This document shows, one piece after another, positions 1 to 6,570 of a stretch of 9,179 nt of DNA. The notes beneath the pieces were generated by a model, which was not told the DNA's origin, did not search any database, and worked only from the letters and a program-made list of their open reading frames with translations. The position numbers and the translations under genes are program-made. Where the stretch lies: NCBI GenBank assembly GCA_937877765.1, contig CALGBN010000522.1, forward strand, positions 1-9,179, read 5' to 3'. Position 1 is the stretch's first letter. Every line of letters begins with the position of its first letter. Origin of the DNA: Candidatus Bathyarchaeota archaeon. GTDB lineage: Archaea > Thermoproteota > Bathyarchaeia > TCS64.

Positions 1-636
1 GACATATCTTTCCTACTCGACAAGCTACCCGAGAAACGTCAGATCAGTCTATGGAGCGCTACCTTTGATGAACGCACCATGAACCTGAGCAAGCGGTTCA
101 TGCCCGAGTACGTTGAGGTGAACATGAGCCGAGACGAGATCGGAAACATTGACATCACCCAGTACTATATGGTGATGGCTCATCACGAGAAACAGGAAAA
201 CCTCAAAGAAGTGCTGGAGTACTTCAAAGTAGACAGGGGCATCATATTCTGCCGCACAAAACACACAGTAGACAGACTAGCAACATACCTCAAACGCAAC
301 AATATTCCAGCGCAGCCAATCCACGGCGATTATAGTCAGAACCGAAGACAGAACGTGCTGGACAGCTTCCGTGAGGACAGCTTTGACCTCATGATAGCAA
401 CAGAGGTAGCCGCAAGAGGCTTGGACATCGATGATGTTCCCTATATCATAAACTATGATATTCCTGATGACCCTCACATGTACTTCCACAGAATCGGAAG
501 AACAGCACGAGCAGGTAAGAAGGGTACTGCAATCACGTTTGTGTTGCCTGATCAGGAGCTTGAGCTTGAAAGGATACTTGCTATCACCAAGACCGAGATC
601 CAGAAGTGGAGTCCGCCACCCAGTTTCTTGTTCTAA
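1..636 (+). CDS. DEAD-box RNA helicase, C-terminal part (5' end cut by window edge)
   Basis: ATP-dependent RNA helicase of superfamily 2, acting on structured RNA in the cytoplasm. The frame is open from base 1, so the protein enters already inside the first RecA-like domain and 211 residues are visible. Motifs in order: motif III SAT (residues 19-21, in LWSAT), motif IV-like IIFCRTK, HGDYSQ, motif V ATEVAARGLDI, and motif VI HRIGRTARAGKKG, which carries the arginine finger. The second RecA-like domain is therefore complete. The protein ends about 40 residues after motif VI with no long basic tail. The Q motif, Walker A and DEAD box lie upstream of the window. The TAA at 634-636 is followed at once by the promoter of the next gene, so the two are probably separate transcripts. 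The family is certain; the exact paralogue cannot be named. Confidence 0.95.
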   Translation, partial: DISFLLDKLPEKRQISLWSATFDERTMNLSKRFMPEYVEVNMSRDEIGNIDITQYYMVMAHHEKQENLKEVLEYFKVDRGIIFCRTKHTVDRLATYLKRNNIPAQPIHGDYSQNRRQNVLDSFREDSFDLMIATEVAARGLDIDDVPYIINYDIPDDPHMYFHRIGRTARAGKKGTAITFVLPDQELELERILAITKTEIQKWSPPPSFLF

Positions 637-648
637 TTTTTAAATACA
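637..648 (+). promoter_or_regulatory. Archaeal TATA box for the racemase gene
   Basis: The AT-rich stretch TTTTTAAATA begins just after the helicase stop and is centred about 26 bases before the ATG at 669. That is the normal TATA-to-start distance in archaea, so the transcript would start at or near the ATG. No purine-rich ribosome binding site lies between the two; the spacer is pyrimidine-rich. Seen in sequence; the leaderless reading is inference. Confidence 0.55.
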
Positions 649-668
649 CATCCCCTTTTTACAGTCCT

Positions 669-1862
669 ATGAGTCAATACTTCGTAAACCAACTCACATC
701 TGAAGAGATCAACGAGAAGATCAGAGGTTATAGTTCTTGGATCGAGATAGACCTAGACGCCATTACACATAACCTAGAACAAGTACGAGAACGCACAGAA
801 AACAGACCAGTTATTCCATGCGTCAAATCCAATGCATATGGACATGGGGTTGTACCCGTTGTCGCCCATATGATGGAGCAAGGAGTCGAGATGGTGCTCG
901 TAGCCAAGCTCTATGAGGCTATGCAGCTCAGAGACGCGGGGCTAGACGTAGGAATAGTATCAATCGACCCATTATTCAGCGACACAGACTATGCGAAAGT
1001 TGTTGAACAAGACATCACACAGACCATCTATCAGCCTGAACCAGCGAGGAGACTTAACGCGGCAGCCGAGAAAGCAGGTAAAGTGACCCCTGTTTGGGTT
1101 AAGGTGGATACTGGGTTAGGTAGGGTTGGTGTCGGGTGGAGTGAGGCAGTTGATTTTATCAAGAAAATCGATGATTATCCACATCTTGGACTCACTGGTA
1201 TCTTCAGCACCATGAGTGAGGCTGATGAGCTTGACAGAAAACAGGTTCAACGCATACTAGACATCGAAAAAGAATGCAAAAAACAAGGCATTGATGTGGG
1301 CGTAAAGAGCATCGCCAGCAGCAACGCTGTTTTCCACAAACCCTACACGTATTTGGATGCTACTCGACCCGGTTTGATGCTAATGGGATTCTACCCCGAG
1401 GACGATGATACAGGTCAAGGTATAGAACTGAAACAGAGCCTATGCTGGAAAGCCAGAATAGAGCACGTAAAGTGGATTGAGGAAGGCGAGGCACTCACCT
1501 ATAGCAGACGATTTGTGGCACCCAAACGCATGAAAGTGGGCACAGTACATATCGGGTACTATGATGGTTTCCCCCGGGGCTTAACCAAGAAGGGCAAGGT
1601 CAGGGTTGGAGACCAGATCAAAGACGTGCTGGGTACGGTATCTGTGAATCATTTCCTTGTTGATCTCACGGACACTGATCATGAGATCGGTGATGTTGTT
1701 GAGGCGATCAGCCGTGAAGGCGAGAATAATGCCTTGAATGTGGCGAATCTTGCTGGTATTATGACGTATAGTCTTGGTAATGGTTTGCATATGCTGCTCC
1801 CAAGGGTGTATTATCGTAACGGGAAGTCTGTGGCTTTGACGAGTCCACGCCTCGTGGAATAA
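669..1862 (+). CDS. alr: Alanine racemase family PLP enzyme
   Basis: Fold-type III PLP enzyme of 397 residues, close to the usual racemase length. Expected reaction: interconversion of L- and D-alanine or another small amino acid. The PLP lysine is K53 in PCVKSNAYGHG. KVDTGLGRVG holds the K145 and R152 equivalents of the Geobacillus Lys129/Arg136 pair. R233 in TRPG is the arginine facing the pyridine nitrogen, and Y278 in LTYSRR aligns with catalytic Tyr265, followed by IGYYDGFPRG of the C-terminal barrel. Odd points: the family CMD triplet near the substrate pocket (GTVCMDQ) reads GTVSVNH here, and the usual THF after the barrel strand reads STM. A longer frame opens at 606 but overlaps the helicase; the ATG at 669 fits the TATA distance and the family N-terminus. 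Serine or broad-specificity racemase is possible. Alr is uncommon in archaea, which lack murein. Confidence 0.87.
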   Translation: MSQYFVNQLTSEEINEKIRGYSSWIEIDLDAITHNLEQVRERTENRPVIPCVKSNAYGHGVVPVVAHMMEQGVEMVLVAKLYEAMQLRDAGLDVGIVSIDPLFSDTDYAKVVEQDITQTIYQPEPARRLNAAAEKAGKVTPVWVKVDTGLGRVGVGWSEAVDFIKKIDDYPHLGLTGIFSTMSEADELDRKQVQRILDIEKECKKQGIDVGVKSIASSNAVFHKPYTYLDATRPGLMLMGFYPEDDDTGQGIELKQSLCWKARIEHVKWIEEGEALTYSRRFVAPKRMKVGTVHIGYYDGFPRGLTKKGKVRVGDQIKDVLGTVSVNHFLVDLTDTDHEIGDVVEAISREGENNALNVANLAGIMTYSLGNGLHMLLPRVYYRNGKSVALTSPRLVE

Positions 1863-1886
1863 GGTTATTCCCCGTGAACATCATCC

Positions 1887-1897
1887 TTTAAATTATA
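1887..1897 (+). promoter_or_regulatory. TATA box of the tRNA gene
   Basis: TTTAAATTATA lies about 27 bases before the first base of the mature tRNA at 1919, the standard archaeal spacing for a tRNA promoter. Confidence 0.55.
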
Positions 1898-1918
1898 GTT
1901 CTAGAGAATACATGGAGA

Positions 1919-2025
1919 GCTGGGGTAGCATAGCTTGGCTAATGCGCTGGACTCATGATCCAGAGGTTAAAGGCACCAGTGCCGTAGCCGGATAAAGAGC
2001 GTGGGTTCAAATCCCATCCCCAGCA
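1919..2025 (+). tRNA. tRNA-Met (anticodon CAT) with a probable non-canonical intron
   Basis: A full cloverleaf is readable. Acceptor stem 1919-1925 pairs with 2018-2024 (7 of 7); U8 A9; D-stem GCAT/ATGC with GG at 18-19; anticodon stem 1947-1951 with 1959-1963; loop CTCATGA with anticodon CAT at 1954-1956; T-arm 2001-2017 with loop TTCAAAT; discriminator A at 2025. CCA is not encoded (ACCT follows). The first pair is G-C, unlike the A-U of archaeal initiators, so this is an elongator Met or the Ile2 (modified CAT) tRNA. Between the anticodon stem and T-stem lie 37 bases instead of about 5. Removing 1964-1995 leaves variable loop AGAGC and a 75-nt tRNA. Position 37 is G, unusual for a tRNA reading an A-first codon. 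tRNA identity is certain; elongator Met versus Ile2 is not settled. Confidence 0.92.
1964..1995 (+). other. Probable 32-nt tRNA intron at position 43/44
   Basis: The precursor can form a bulge-helix-bulge. ATCC (1958-1961) pairs with GGAT (1990-1993) as a 4-bp central helix. A 3-nt bulge AGA (1962-1964) is cut between 1963 and 1964; a 3-nt bulge AAA (1994-1996) on the other strand is cut between 1995 and 1996. The inner helix GGTT (1965-1968) pairs with AGCC (1986-1989), topped by a GGCA/TGCC hairpin. Joining the cut ends gives a standard 5-nt variable loop. I see no clear outer helix, so this is the relaxed form. The central helix competes with the anticodon stem. The fold was found by hand. 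Confidence 0.72.
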
Positions 2026-2182
2026 CCTTCTTATAAAAACTAAAAGTGCAGTGGGGGTAAAATCTTCTATACACTACCTTTTTACAGATACAAGTCATGT
2101 GCGCGAGACGTCATGATAATCCTCAATTTTATGTGAGGACATAAACAGATAGATATTCTCCATTCCGTATTTTCATATTAGA

Positions 2183-2485
2183 ATGTTCAAAGTATGTTTT
2201 ATTGCCCATGCAAGAGATGCGGATCCAAGCAAACATAGATCAATCATTGAAACCGACACTTACAAGCTCCACTCTGTAGTGGTAAGGAATCAGGGTGAGG
2301 CTGTCGACGTAACGAGAATCCTAGTCGAGGAGGAAGGAGTTCAATCTATCTTGCTGTGCCCTGGGTTCACTCATCGAAATGTGGCAGAGATACAGGAATC
2401 GGTAAAAGGAAAAGCTGGCGTATTCGTTGCTAGGGGTGATGGGCCTAGTAGCGGTATCACGAGGAAAGCACGAACAGGCAGATAA
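2183..2485 (+). CDS. Small conserved protein, probably DUF6506 family
   Basis: A 100-residue soluble protein of unknown function with no membrane segment or signal peptide. It starts with a beta-strand and the pattern FIAHARDADPSKHRS. The middle VEEEGVQSILLCPGFTH and the C-terminal VARGDGPSS match my memory of the DUF6506 family, which has about 100 residues and an alternating alpha/beta pattern; I could not check this by search. The ATG at 2183 is the only sensible start because the conserved N-terminus begins there. A weak AT-rich box at about 2150-2157 could be its promoter, which would make it leaderless. It stands alone between the tRNA and a region of gene remnants. The last few residues (RKARTGR) are shorter than I would expect for the family. 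No function is assigned. Confidence 0.7.
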   Translation: MFKVCFIAHARDADPSKHRSIIETDTYKLHSVVVRNQGEAVDVTRILVEEEGVQSILLCPGFTHRNVAEIQESVKGKAGVFVARGDGPSSGITRKARTGR

Positions 2486-2579
2486 ACGATATTCTACTCC
2501 ACCACTCAATTCTTGCCTATGCTACCCTCTCTGATAGATACTAATTGCATTCTTCCAATACAGCTTTCTAAGAACATAC

Positions 2580-2717
2580 ATGAGCACGGTAACTGGGATT
2601 GGTGTCATTGTCTCAATTCTCTATTACACAAATGTACTCAGAAACTCAAACAGAACACAACAACTAGAGCGCGCGCAAATTAATAATGGCCTAGAGTTCC
2701 CTCCCGTTTTGCCCTGA
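2580..2717 (+). pseudogene. Remnant of a small single-TM membrane protein
   Basis: A 45-residue frame starting at the ATG at 2580, open in frame back to a stop at 2535-2537. It has one hydrophobic helix (residues 4-16, TGIGVIVSILYY) followed by VLRNSNRTQQLERAQ. A short N-terminal TM helix followed by a basic LRN/RTQQ-type segment is a pattern I associate with longer archaeal and bacterial membrane-anchored proteins of unknown function. Here the frame stops soon afterwards and its last 38 bases overlap the 3' end of the opposing ABC permease remnant, so the rest of the gene seems to have been lost at a junction near 2670-2720. It could also be a chance frame. Confidence 0.3.
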
Positions 2718-3183
2718 GAACGCCCCACTGAAATATCTTGTAACCTACTGGAAACAACACCACCGCAAATACCAACCCTTTCAAGTACTGAATCAAAATC
2801 ACTGGATCAAACAAGTTAGGATTCGTAAGCATCGAAAGCATACAAAGATGGTAAACCCAGGTCTGAGGAAGGAACCAAGAAACCGTAGAAACCCCTGGGA
2901 AGAAGATAGTGTCAAGATAAACCACAGGGAAAGCTATACCTGAAAAAAGGTTCTGAAAAATGTTGATAGCCCAAGTAATAGGGGCCGTCGACTTTGTTAC
3001 TATTCTCAATCCTGATGAAACCATAGCGAGCCCCATGAGAATAGCCGCTGAGATTGTGAATGCCAGGATTGTTGCAGTAAAGTTCACGTTAAGTTTGGCC
3101 CCAAATACGAGAATCCCAATCACCAAATAGGGGACGAAGGTGATAATCGAGAACAAATAGTTAAGTAACCTCAAGTTATGCAA
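2680..3183 (-). pseudogene. ABC-2 type transporter permease, lacking its N-terminal part
   Basis: The C-terminal two thirds of an ABC-2/DrrB-type membrane permease, about 167 residues. Four hydrophobic segments are visible (about 10-28, 35-60, 72-95 and 133-155), ending in the typical RREGTLGHY-like tail, here AKREGTLGHY. Full-length members have about 250 residues and six TM segments, so the first two TM segments are missing. The frame is open back to 3228 but has no ATG; TTG at 3183 is only a nominal start. Upstream bases do not give a clear missing N-terminus in any frame, and no ATP-binding partner gene lies nearby, although such permeases normally sit next to one. Most likely a 5'-truncated, non-functional remnant; a half-size product is possible but less likely. 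Confidence 0.72.
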
Positions 3184-3410
3184 ATTGTTTAATGATGGAT
3201 TTTTCTCATAACTCCAATTTAGTTTGAATCATATTCCGGAGAGGTATCGCGTTTAATGGTCCATTAGACAGGTTTGCAGAAATGGGCTCATGGCAAAAGT
3301 AGTAACCACCATAGAAGAAACAATATCAATTATCGGGGAAGCACTTTTTTCAAGTTATAACAATACCAGACGAAATCCATGTCTATACAAGAAACGCAAA
3401 TAACCACCAA

Positions 3411-3444
3411 GTGCGGGGGGTGGGGTTCAACCCTACCCCCACAC
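3411..3444. repeat. Strong GC hairpin resembling a tRNA T-arm
   Basis: A 10-bp stem (3416-3425 with 3431-3440, one G-T pair) closes the 5-nt loop TTCAA, and GTG (3411-3413) can add pairs with CAC (3442-3444). It sits in AT-rich surroundings. The run GTGGGGTTCAA followed by CCC and CCCC resembles the T-arm and acceptor 3' strand of the tRNA at 2001-2027, but the loop is two bases too short and no other cloverleaf part is present. Confidence 0.5.
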
Positions 3445-3479
3445 CATTAACTAAACTCACCGTTTCAGAACGGGTTTTG

Positions 3480-3497
3480 AAAAATTAGATTAAAAAA
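3480..3497 (-). terminator. T-tract terminator of the MFS gene
   Basis: On the minus strand, 25 to 43 bases after the MFS stop codon, there are two T runs: six Ts (3492-3497) and five Ts (3480-3484). Oligo-T tracts without an essential hairpin are the usual archaeal intrinsic terminators. Confidence 0.45.
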
Positions 3498-3522
3498 TAA
3501 CTTGTATCGTATAATAAATTCA

Positions 3523-4734
3523 TTAAATCGCCTTTTGTATAAGCAGAATAGAAACCGATAGCATAACTAAGGCAAAAGGGAAGATATACCAAATACCGGA
3601 CATATCGATAATTCTTGCTGAGATTAACGGTGAAAACGCACTCATCAAACTAGAAGAAAAGAAATACAAGGTATAGCCTAAACTCCTTCGGTTTTGTGAT
3701 GTGAATTTAGCCACTAAAGACATCACTGGGGCAACGGACCCAGAGTTGAATAGACTGTACAAAATAAAGAAAAACGCCAACGCACTTACTGAAGGAGATA
3801 CCGAGAACGCTAAGAGAGAAAGGATTCCGCCTATCCAGGTCAAAGTAATCCATCGCTTTTCCCCGATTTTATCGCTTAATATACCCCCTAAAGCAACACC
3901 TATGATACCTACACCGCTGCCAATTCCATAGAAAATGCTTGAAATTGAAGTGGATAATCCTTTTTCAGCTGTAAGATACGTAGTCATAAACGTGGAAACT
4001 CCCTGAAGCCCAATAGATCTGAAACCAAGCGCAGCTAGGGTTAAAATAAAACCCAGAGTGCGGAAGGCAGATAGTTTACTGGATTGACTTTTTTCTACAT
4101 CTATTTCATCGGTCGTCTCTTGTTGAGGAGAAGGCATTTTCATTGAAGCTATGGGGAAGATAGAGAATAATACAGGCACAGCCAGAATGAGATACGCTAG
4201 ACGCCAGGCATAGTATTGCATCAAGAGACCAAGAAAAATAGGTCCAAAAGCAATGCCGATGGATACAATTGAGACATGAAACCCAACGGTTTTTCCACGG
4301 TCTAGTTTGCAGTTATCACAGGATTCGCTGATTATGCTTAGTGCAGGTGGACAAAATAATCTACTCGCAAAGTATAGGAGGGATAAATCGACGACTAACA
4401 TTAGGTAAGTATTCACTCTACTGGTAAGTATTGAGACAATACCCATTACCAGTAGGCTTGTGATCATAATTGGTTTATCGCCAAATTTGTTTACAAGTAC
4501 CCCACTGCTAACACTAGCAACCATGCTTGATATGATGAAGATAGTGGATAGCATTCCAGCTTGCATTGTGGTTAAGTCGAATTCATTAGTGAAGACGGGT
4601 ATCAACGCTAAATTCATCATATCAAAGACATGTGTGAACATGTGGCTTAAGCTAATCACGTTAAAACGTCGGTTACCAGTAATTTTAGCGTAGAACGAGA
4701 AATTATTTCTGAGCGAGAGAAGGTTTCTAAGCAA
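3523..4734 (-). CDS. Major facilitator superfamily transporter
   Basis: Integral membrane carrier of 403 residues with about 12 TM segments in two six-helix halves, separated by a hydrophilic central loop at about 200-222 (PQQETTDEIDVEKSQ). The loop after TM2 has the motif A form GVLVNKFGDKP (78-88), and the equivalent loop in the second half is GGILSDKIGEKR (283-294). RGKTVGFH (146-153) leads into TM5, where GPIFLGLL lies. The start is TTG at 4734; the frame opens only seven bases further up and no ATG precedes TM1, while later ATGs (residue 32 onward) would cut into TM1. A TATA-like box at 4761-4770 supports the TTG start. The substrate cannot be read from sequence; drug efflux or uptake of small organic anions are both possible. 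It appears to be a single-gene transcript. Confidence 0.9.
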   Translation of the reverse strand: MLRNLLSLRNNFSFYAKITGNRRFNVISLSHMFTHVFDMMNLALIPVFTNEFDLTTMQAGMLSTIFIISSMVASVSSGVLVNKFGDKPIMITSLLVMGIVSILTSRVNTYLMLVVDLSLLYFASRLFCPPALSIISESCDNCKLDRGKTVGFHVSIVSIGIAFGPIFLGLLMQYYAWRLAYLILAVPVLFSIFPIASMKMPSPQQETTDEIDVEKSQSSKLSAFRTLGFILTLAALGFRSIGLQGVSTFMTTYLTAEKGLSTSISSIFYGIGSGVGIIGVALGGILSDKIGEKRWITLTWIGGILSLLAFSVSPSVSALAFFFILYSLFNSGSVAPVMSLVAKFTSQNRRSLGYTLYFFSSSLMSAFSPLISARIIDMSGIWYIFPFALVMLSVSILLIQKAI

Positions 4735-4760
4735 TTTAGTCTACACTAAACTTCAATTGT

Positions 4761-4770
4761 TAAATTTAAA
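4761..4770 (-). promoter_or_regulatory. TATA box of the MFS gene
   Basis: On the minus strand this reads TTTAAATTTA, centred about 31 bases before the TTG at 4734. No Shine-Dalgarno-like sequence lies between box and start, so a near-leaderless transcript is likely. Confidence 0.5.
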
Positions 4771-4847
4771 CCTGTGCAAGTTTAATGATGATTTGAAAAT
4801 TTTACATCTAAACCAATTCTTAGATTATACTTATTCGATAAAAGTAA

Positions 4848-4861
4848 TGGTGATATCACCA
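4848..4861. repeat. 14-bp perfect palindrome, copy 1
   Basis: TGGTGATATCACCA is a perfect inverted repeat. Its 12-bp core GGTGATATCACC recurs at 6637-6648. This copy lies about 115 bases upstream of the MFS start. It could be an operator for a dimeric regulator, but it is far from the TATA box. Confidence 0.45.
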
Positions 4862-5072
4862 GTTCCAATTCCATCGAATATTTTTCCTCGTCTCATCGAA
4901 TGCATCAACATGTTTAGGTTTGACACATTCAAGAATTTCTTCTATTATAAAGACTAGGAAAGAGCGAAGTTAATTGAGGAGAAGATCAGATCGAAGTCTA
5001 CACACAAGGTCTTTCTGGTTCCCAGAAAATTCTATTTGTCCTATATCCTTGTTTGAGTTGGATTCATGACGT

Positions 5073-5348
5073 ATGACGGAAAAACGGATATTCCTAGGGA
5101 TGAGTGATTTTTATCCTAGGAAAAGAGGCGTTCTCGTTCAAATGGATATACGCAAACCCAACTTTGAGTATGCGGAAAACTTGACATCTCGGTGCTCAAG
5201 TATTGAGTTATTATAAAAAAGATAGCTTAAGGGACAGGGGCCACTAGTAGCACAAGACTTGGCATTCATCTATAATGAGATGAAAAGAATACAAATAGAA
5301 CGAGATATGCTTGAGCAAACAAGTACCCAAAAAATCCAATCTATTTAA
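5073..5348 (+). pseudogene. Possible decayed small coding gene
   Basis: One frame starts with the ATG at 5073 and runs 47 codons (beginning MTEKRIFLGMSDFYPRKRG) to a TAA at 5214-5216. After a TAG at 5223-5225 it continues in the same frame for 40 more codons, with the helical-looking pieces VAQDLAFIYNEMKR and IQIERDMLEQ, to TAA at 5346-5348. Both parts have protein-like composition, but I recognise no family and there is no clear promoter or ribosome binding site. It may be a nonsense-broken gene or chance reading frames. Confidence 0.22.
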
Positions 5349-5424
5349 TCGATGATTTTATCTGCGTTTTAGAGTACCCTGAATATTGAAACTCATCGGA
5401 CATAGTACACTATGACGATACAGG

Positions 5425-6540
5425 GTGACAAAAACATTGGAAATCAGAACACTACCAGAAACTAACATATACACATACGAAGCATCCGGGGCACAAAACC
5501 TGAAAGACGTAGTCATACACAACATATCAATAATCAATAACTATGACCACCCCATTGAACTTCAATCAGTCAAACTTGAATCACTGTCCGGAGAAACATG
5601 TGTTCTGACAAAAATACTCAACTCAGATGAATTGAACGGAATAGCTCAGTACCTATACGGAGCACAACAACAAGGAGTAATAAATGCCCTTGATTTCGTT
5701 TTCAGGCCAGACCTATTGCTTGGGTCAGCCAAGACACTGTCAAACAGTTCAAAGGTAGAACCCGGACAAGCCTTGTTCCTCCCAAATAACCCGTTGCTTA
5801 TCCCAGCGAACTGCGATAAAATACGTATTCGGGTAAACGCTGCCCACGATGGGCACCCAATTGAAAGCCAAATTATGTTGGCTGTCTCCGAGTACAAGCA
5901 GAAAAACGATTACAGTTTTCCGTTGAAGGGCACATGTTATGTCTCATCCGGAGCGGATTTTTATTCCGAACATAGGTGGGTGAACCTACAGGAGTTTGGC
6001 ATCGACATTGTACGGTTAAGCGGAGATGGTGGGATGTACTCGAACGCTGGATTACGTGTTGAGGATTACTATGGGTATAACTCAGAGATAATGGCTTCAG
6101 CTACGGGCGTAGTATTGAAGGCTGTTGACGAGTTGCCTGACTCGGTTGATCGTCTTCCTCGTGAAGGGGAGTCGAATGAGGAGTATTTCGGTAGGTTGTT
6201 GGCTACCTCATCGGGGATGCTTATCGGTGACCCGTATCGAGGTGTTGGAAATTATGTTCTCATCAAGCACTCTGGAGGCGAGTTCTCGGTTTATGGGCAC
6301 CTCAAACCCGGGAGCGTATGTGTAAATGAAGGGGACCAAGTTGAACAAGGAGCTGTAATCGGGCACCTTGGGCATTCTGGTAACAGCCCATTCCCGCATC
6401 TTCATTTTCATGTGAGTAATAGAGAGGATTTCATTTACGCTCGTTCGCTTCCCGTCCAGTTTTCAAACATTTCAATTCACGCAAGACCAAGTTTAACGGG
6501 TTATGTTCATACTGGTGACCTAATTAAAGTGAAAGAATAA
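5425..6540 (+). CDS. M23 (LytM-fold) metallopeptidase-like protein
   Basis: Protein of 371 residues. Residues 1-165 form a beta-rich N-terminal domain I do not recognise; residues about 175-340 form an M23 beta-barrel. Seen motifs: GNYVLIKHSGGEFSVYGHL (H292), VEQGAVIGHLGHSGNS, and PHLHFHV with the HxH zinc/catalytic pair H325 and H327. The first zinc site normally reads HxGxD; here it is EFGID (E190, D194), with a histidine further upstream in EHRW (H183), as in a divergent M23 subgroup. M23 enzymes usually cut peptide bridges of bacterial murein, but there is no signal peptide or TM helix, so the target may be something else. The start is GTG at 5425. A GGTGA overlapping it (5424-5428) could instead act as ribosome binding site for TTG at 5437, giving a protein four residues shorter. 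Single gene, divergent from MFS. Confidence 0.86.
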   Translation: MTKTLEIRTLPETNIYTYEASGAQNLKDVVIHNISIINNYDHPIELQSVKLESLSGETCVLTKILNSDELNGIAQYLYGAQQQGVINALDFVFRPDLLLGSAKTLSNSSKVEPGQALFLPNNPLLIPANCDKIRIRVNAAHDGHPIESQIMLAVSEYKQKNDYSFPLKGTCYVSSGADFYSEHRWVNLQEFGIDIVRLSGDGGMYSNAGLRVEDYYGYNSEIMASATGVVLKAVDELPDSVDRLPREGESNEEYFGRLLATSSGMLIGDPYRGVGNYVLIKHSGGEFSVYGHLKPGSVCVNEGDQVEQGAVIGHLGHSGNSPFPHLHFHVSNREDFIYARSLPVQFSNISIHARPSLTGYVHTGDLIKVKE

Positions 6541-6556
6541 ACAGGATATATCCCTC

Positions 6557-6566
6557 TTTTTGTTTT
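6557..6566 (+). terminator. T-rich terminator after the M23 gene
   Basis: TTTTTGTTTT begins 16 bases after the M23 stop codon, fitting an archaeal oligo-T terminator. Confidence 0.4.
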
Positions 6567-6570
6567 ACTT

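Larger units (their letters stand above)
3184..3522. other. Gene-poor gap of 339 bases
   Basis: The gap lies between the ABC permease remnant and the 3' end of the MFS gene. It holds the GC-rich hairpin at 3411-3444, a second short hairpin (CCGTT/AACGG, about 3460-3472) and the T-tracts that end the MFS transcript. A 37-residue frame at 3290-3403 (+) ends seven bases before the GC hairpin region, but nothing in it is recognisable and I do not call it a gene. No convincing N-terminus of the permease is found here. Confidence 0.5.
4741..5424. other. 684-base gap without a confident gene
   Basis: The gap lies between the divergent MFS (-) and M23 (+) genes. It holds the MFS promoter, the palindrome at 4848-4861, an inverted repeat TTCCTAGG (5091-5098) / CCTAGGAA (5115-5122) with a 16-nt loop, and stretches that read like broken protein on both strands. 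On the minus strand about 4830-5085, pieces such as GQIEFSGNQKDLV, IIEEILECVKPKHVDAF and FDGIGTGDITITFIE line up if one stop (TAA) and one indel in a run of A are allowed. These are weak signals, because open runs of about 30 codons are expected by chance. Confidence 0.4.

Noticed and set aside
606..668. Longer start (ATG 606) for the racemase
   Set aside because: It overlaps the helicase 3' end, adds a non-family hydrophobic leader, and lies upstream of the TATA box that places the transcript start near 669.
1964..2000. Long variable arm as in class II tRNAs
   Set aside because: 37 bases is too long for Leu/Ser arms, the anticodon is CAT, and the splice-site fold leaves a normal 5-nt loop.
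3290..3403. 37-residue ORF before the GC hairpin
   Set aside because: No recognisable motif, promoter or ribosome binding site; the length is expected by chance.
4757..4957. 66-residue ORF upstream of the M23 gene
   Set aside because: Its composition fits AT-rich intergenic DNA, it spans the palindrome, and there is no domain or ribosome binding site.
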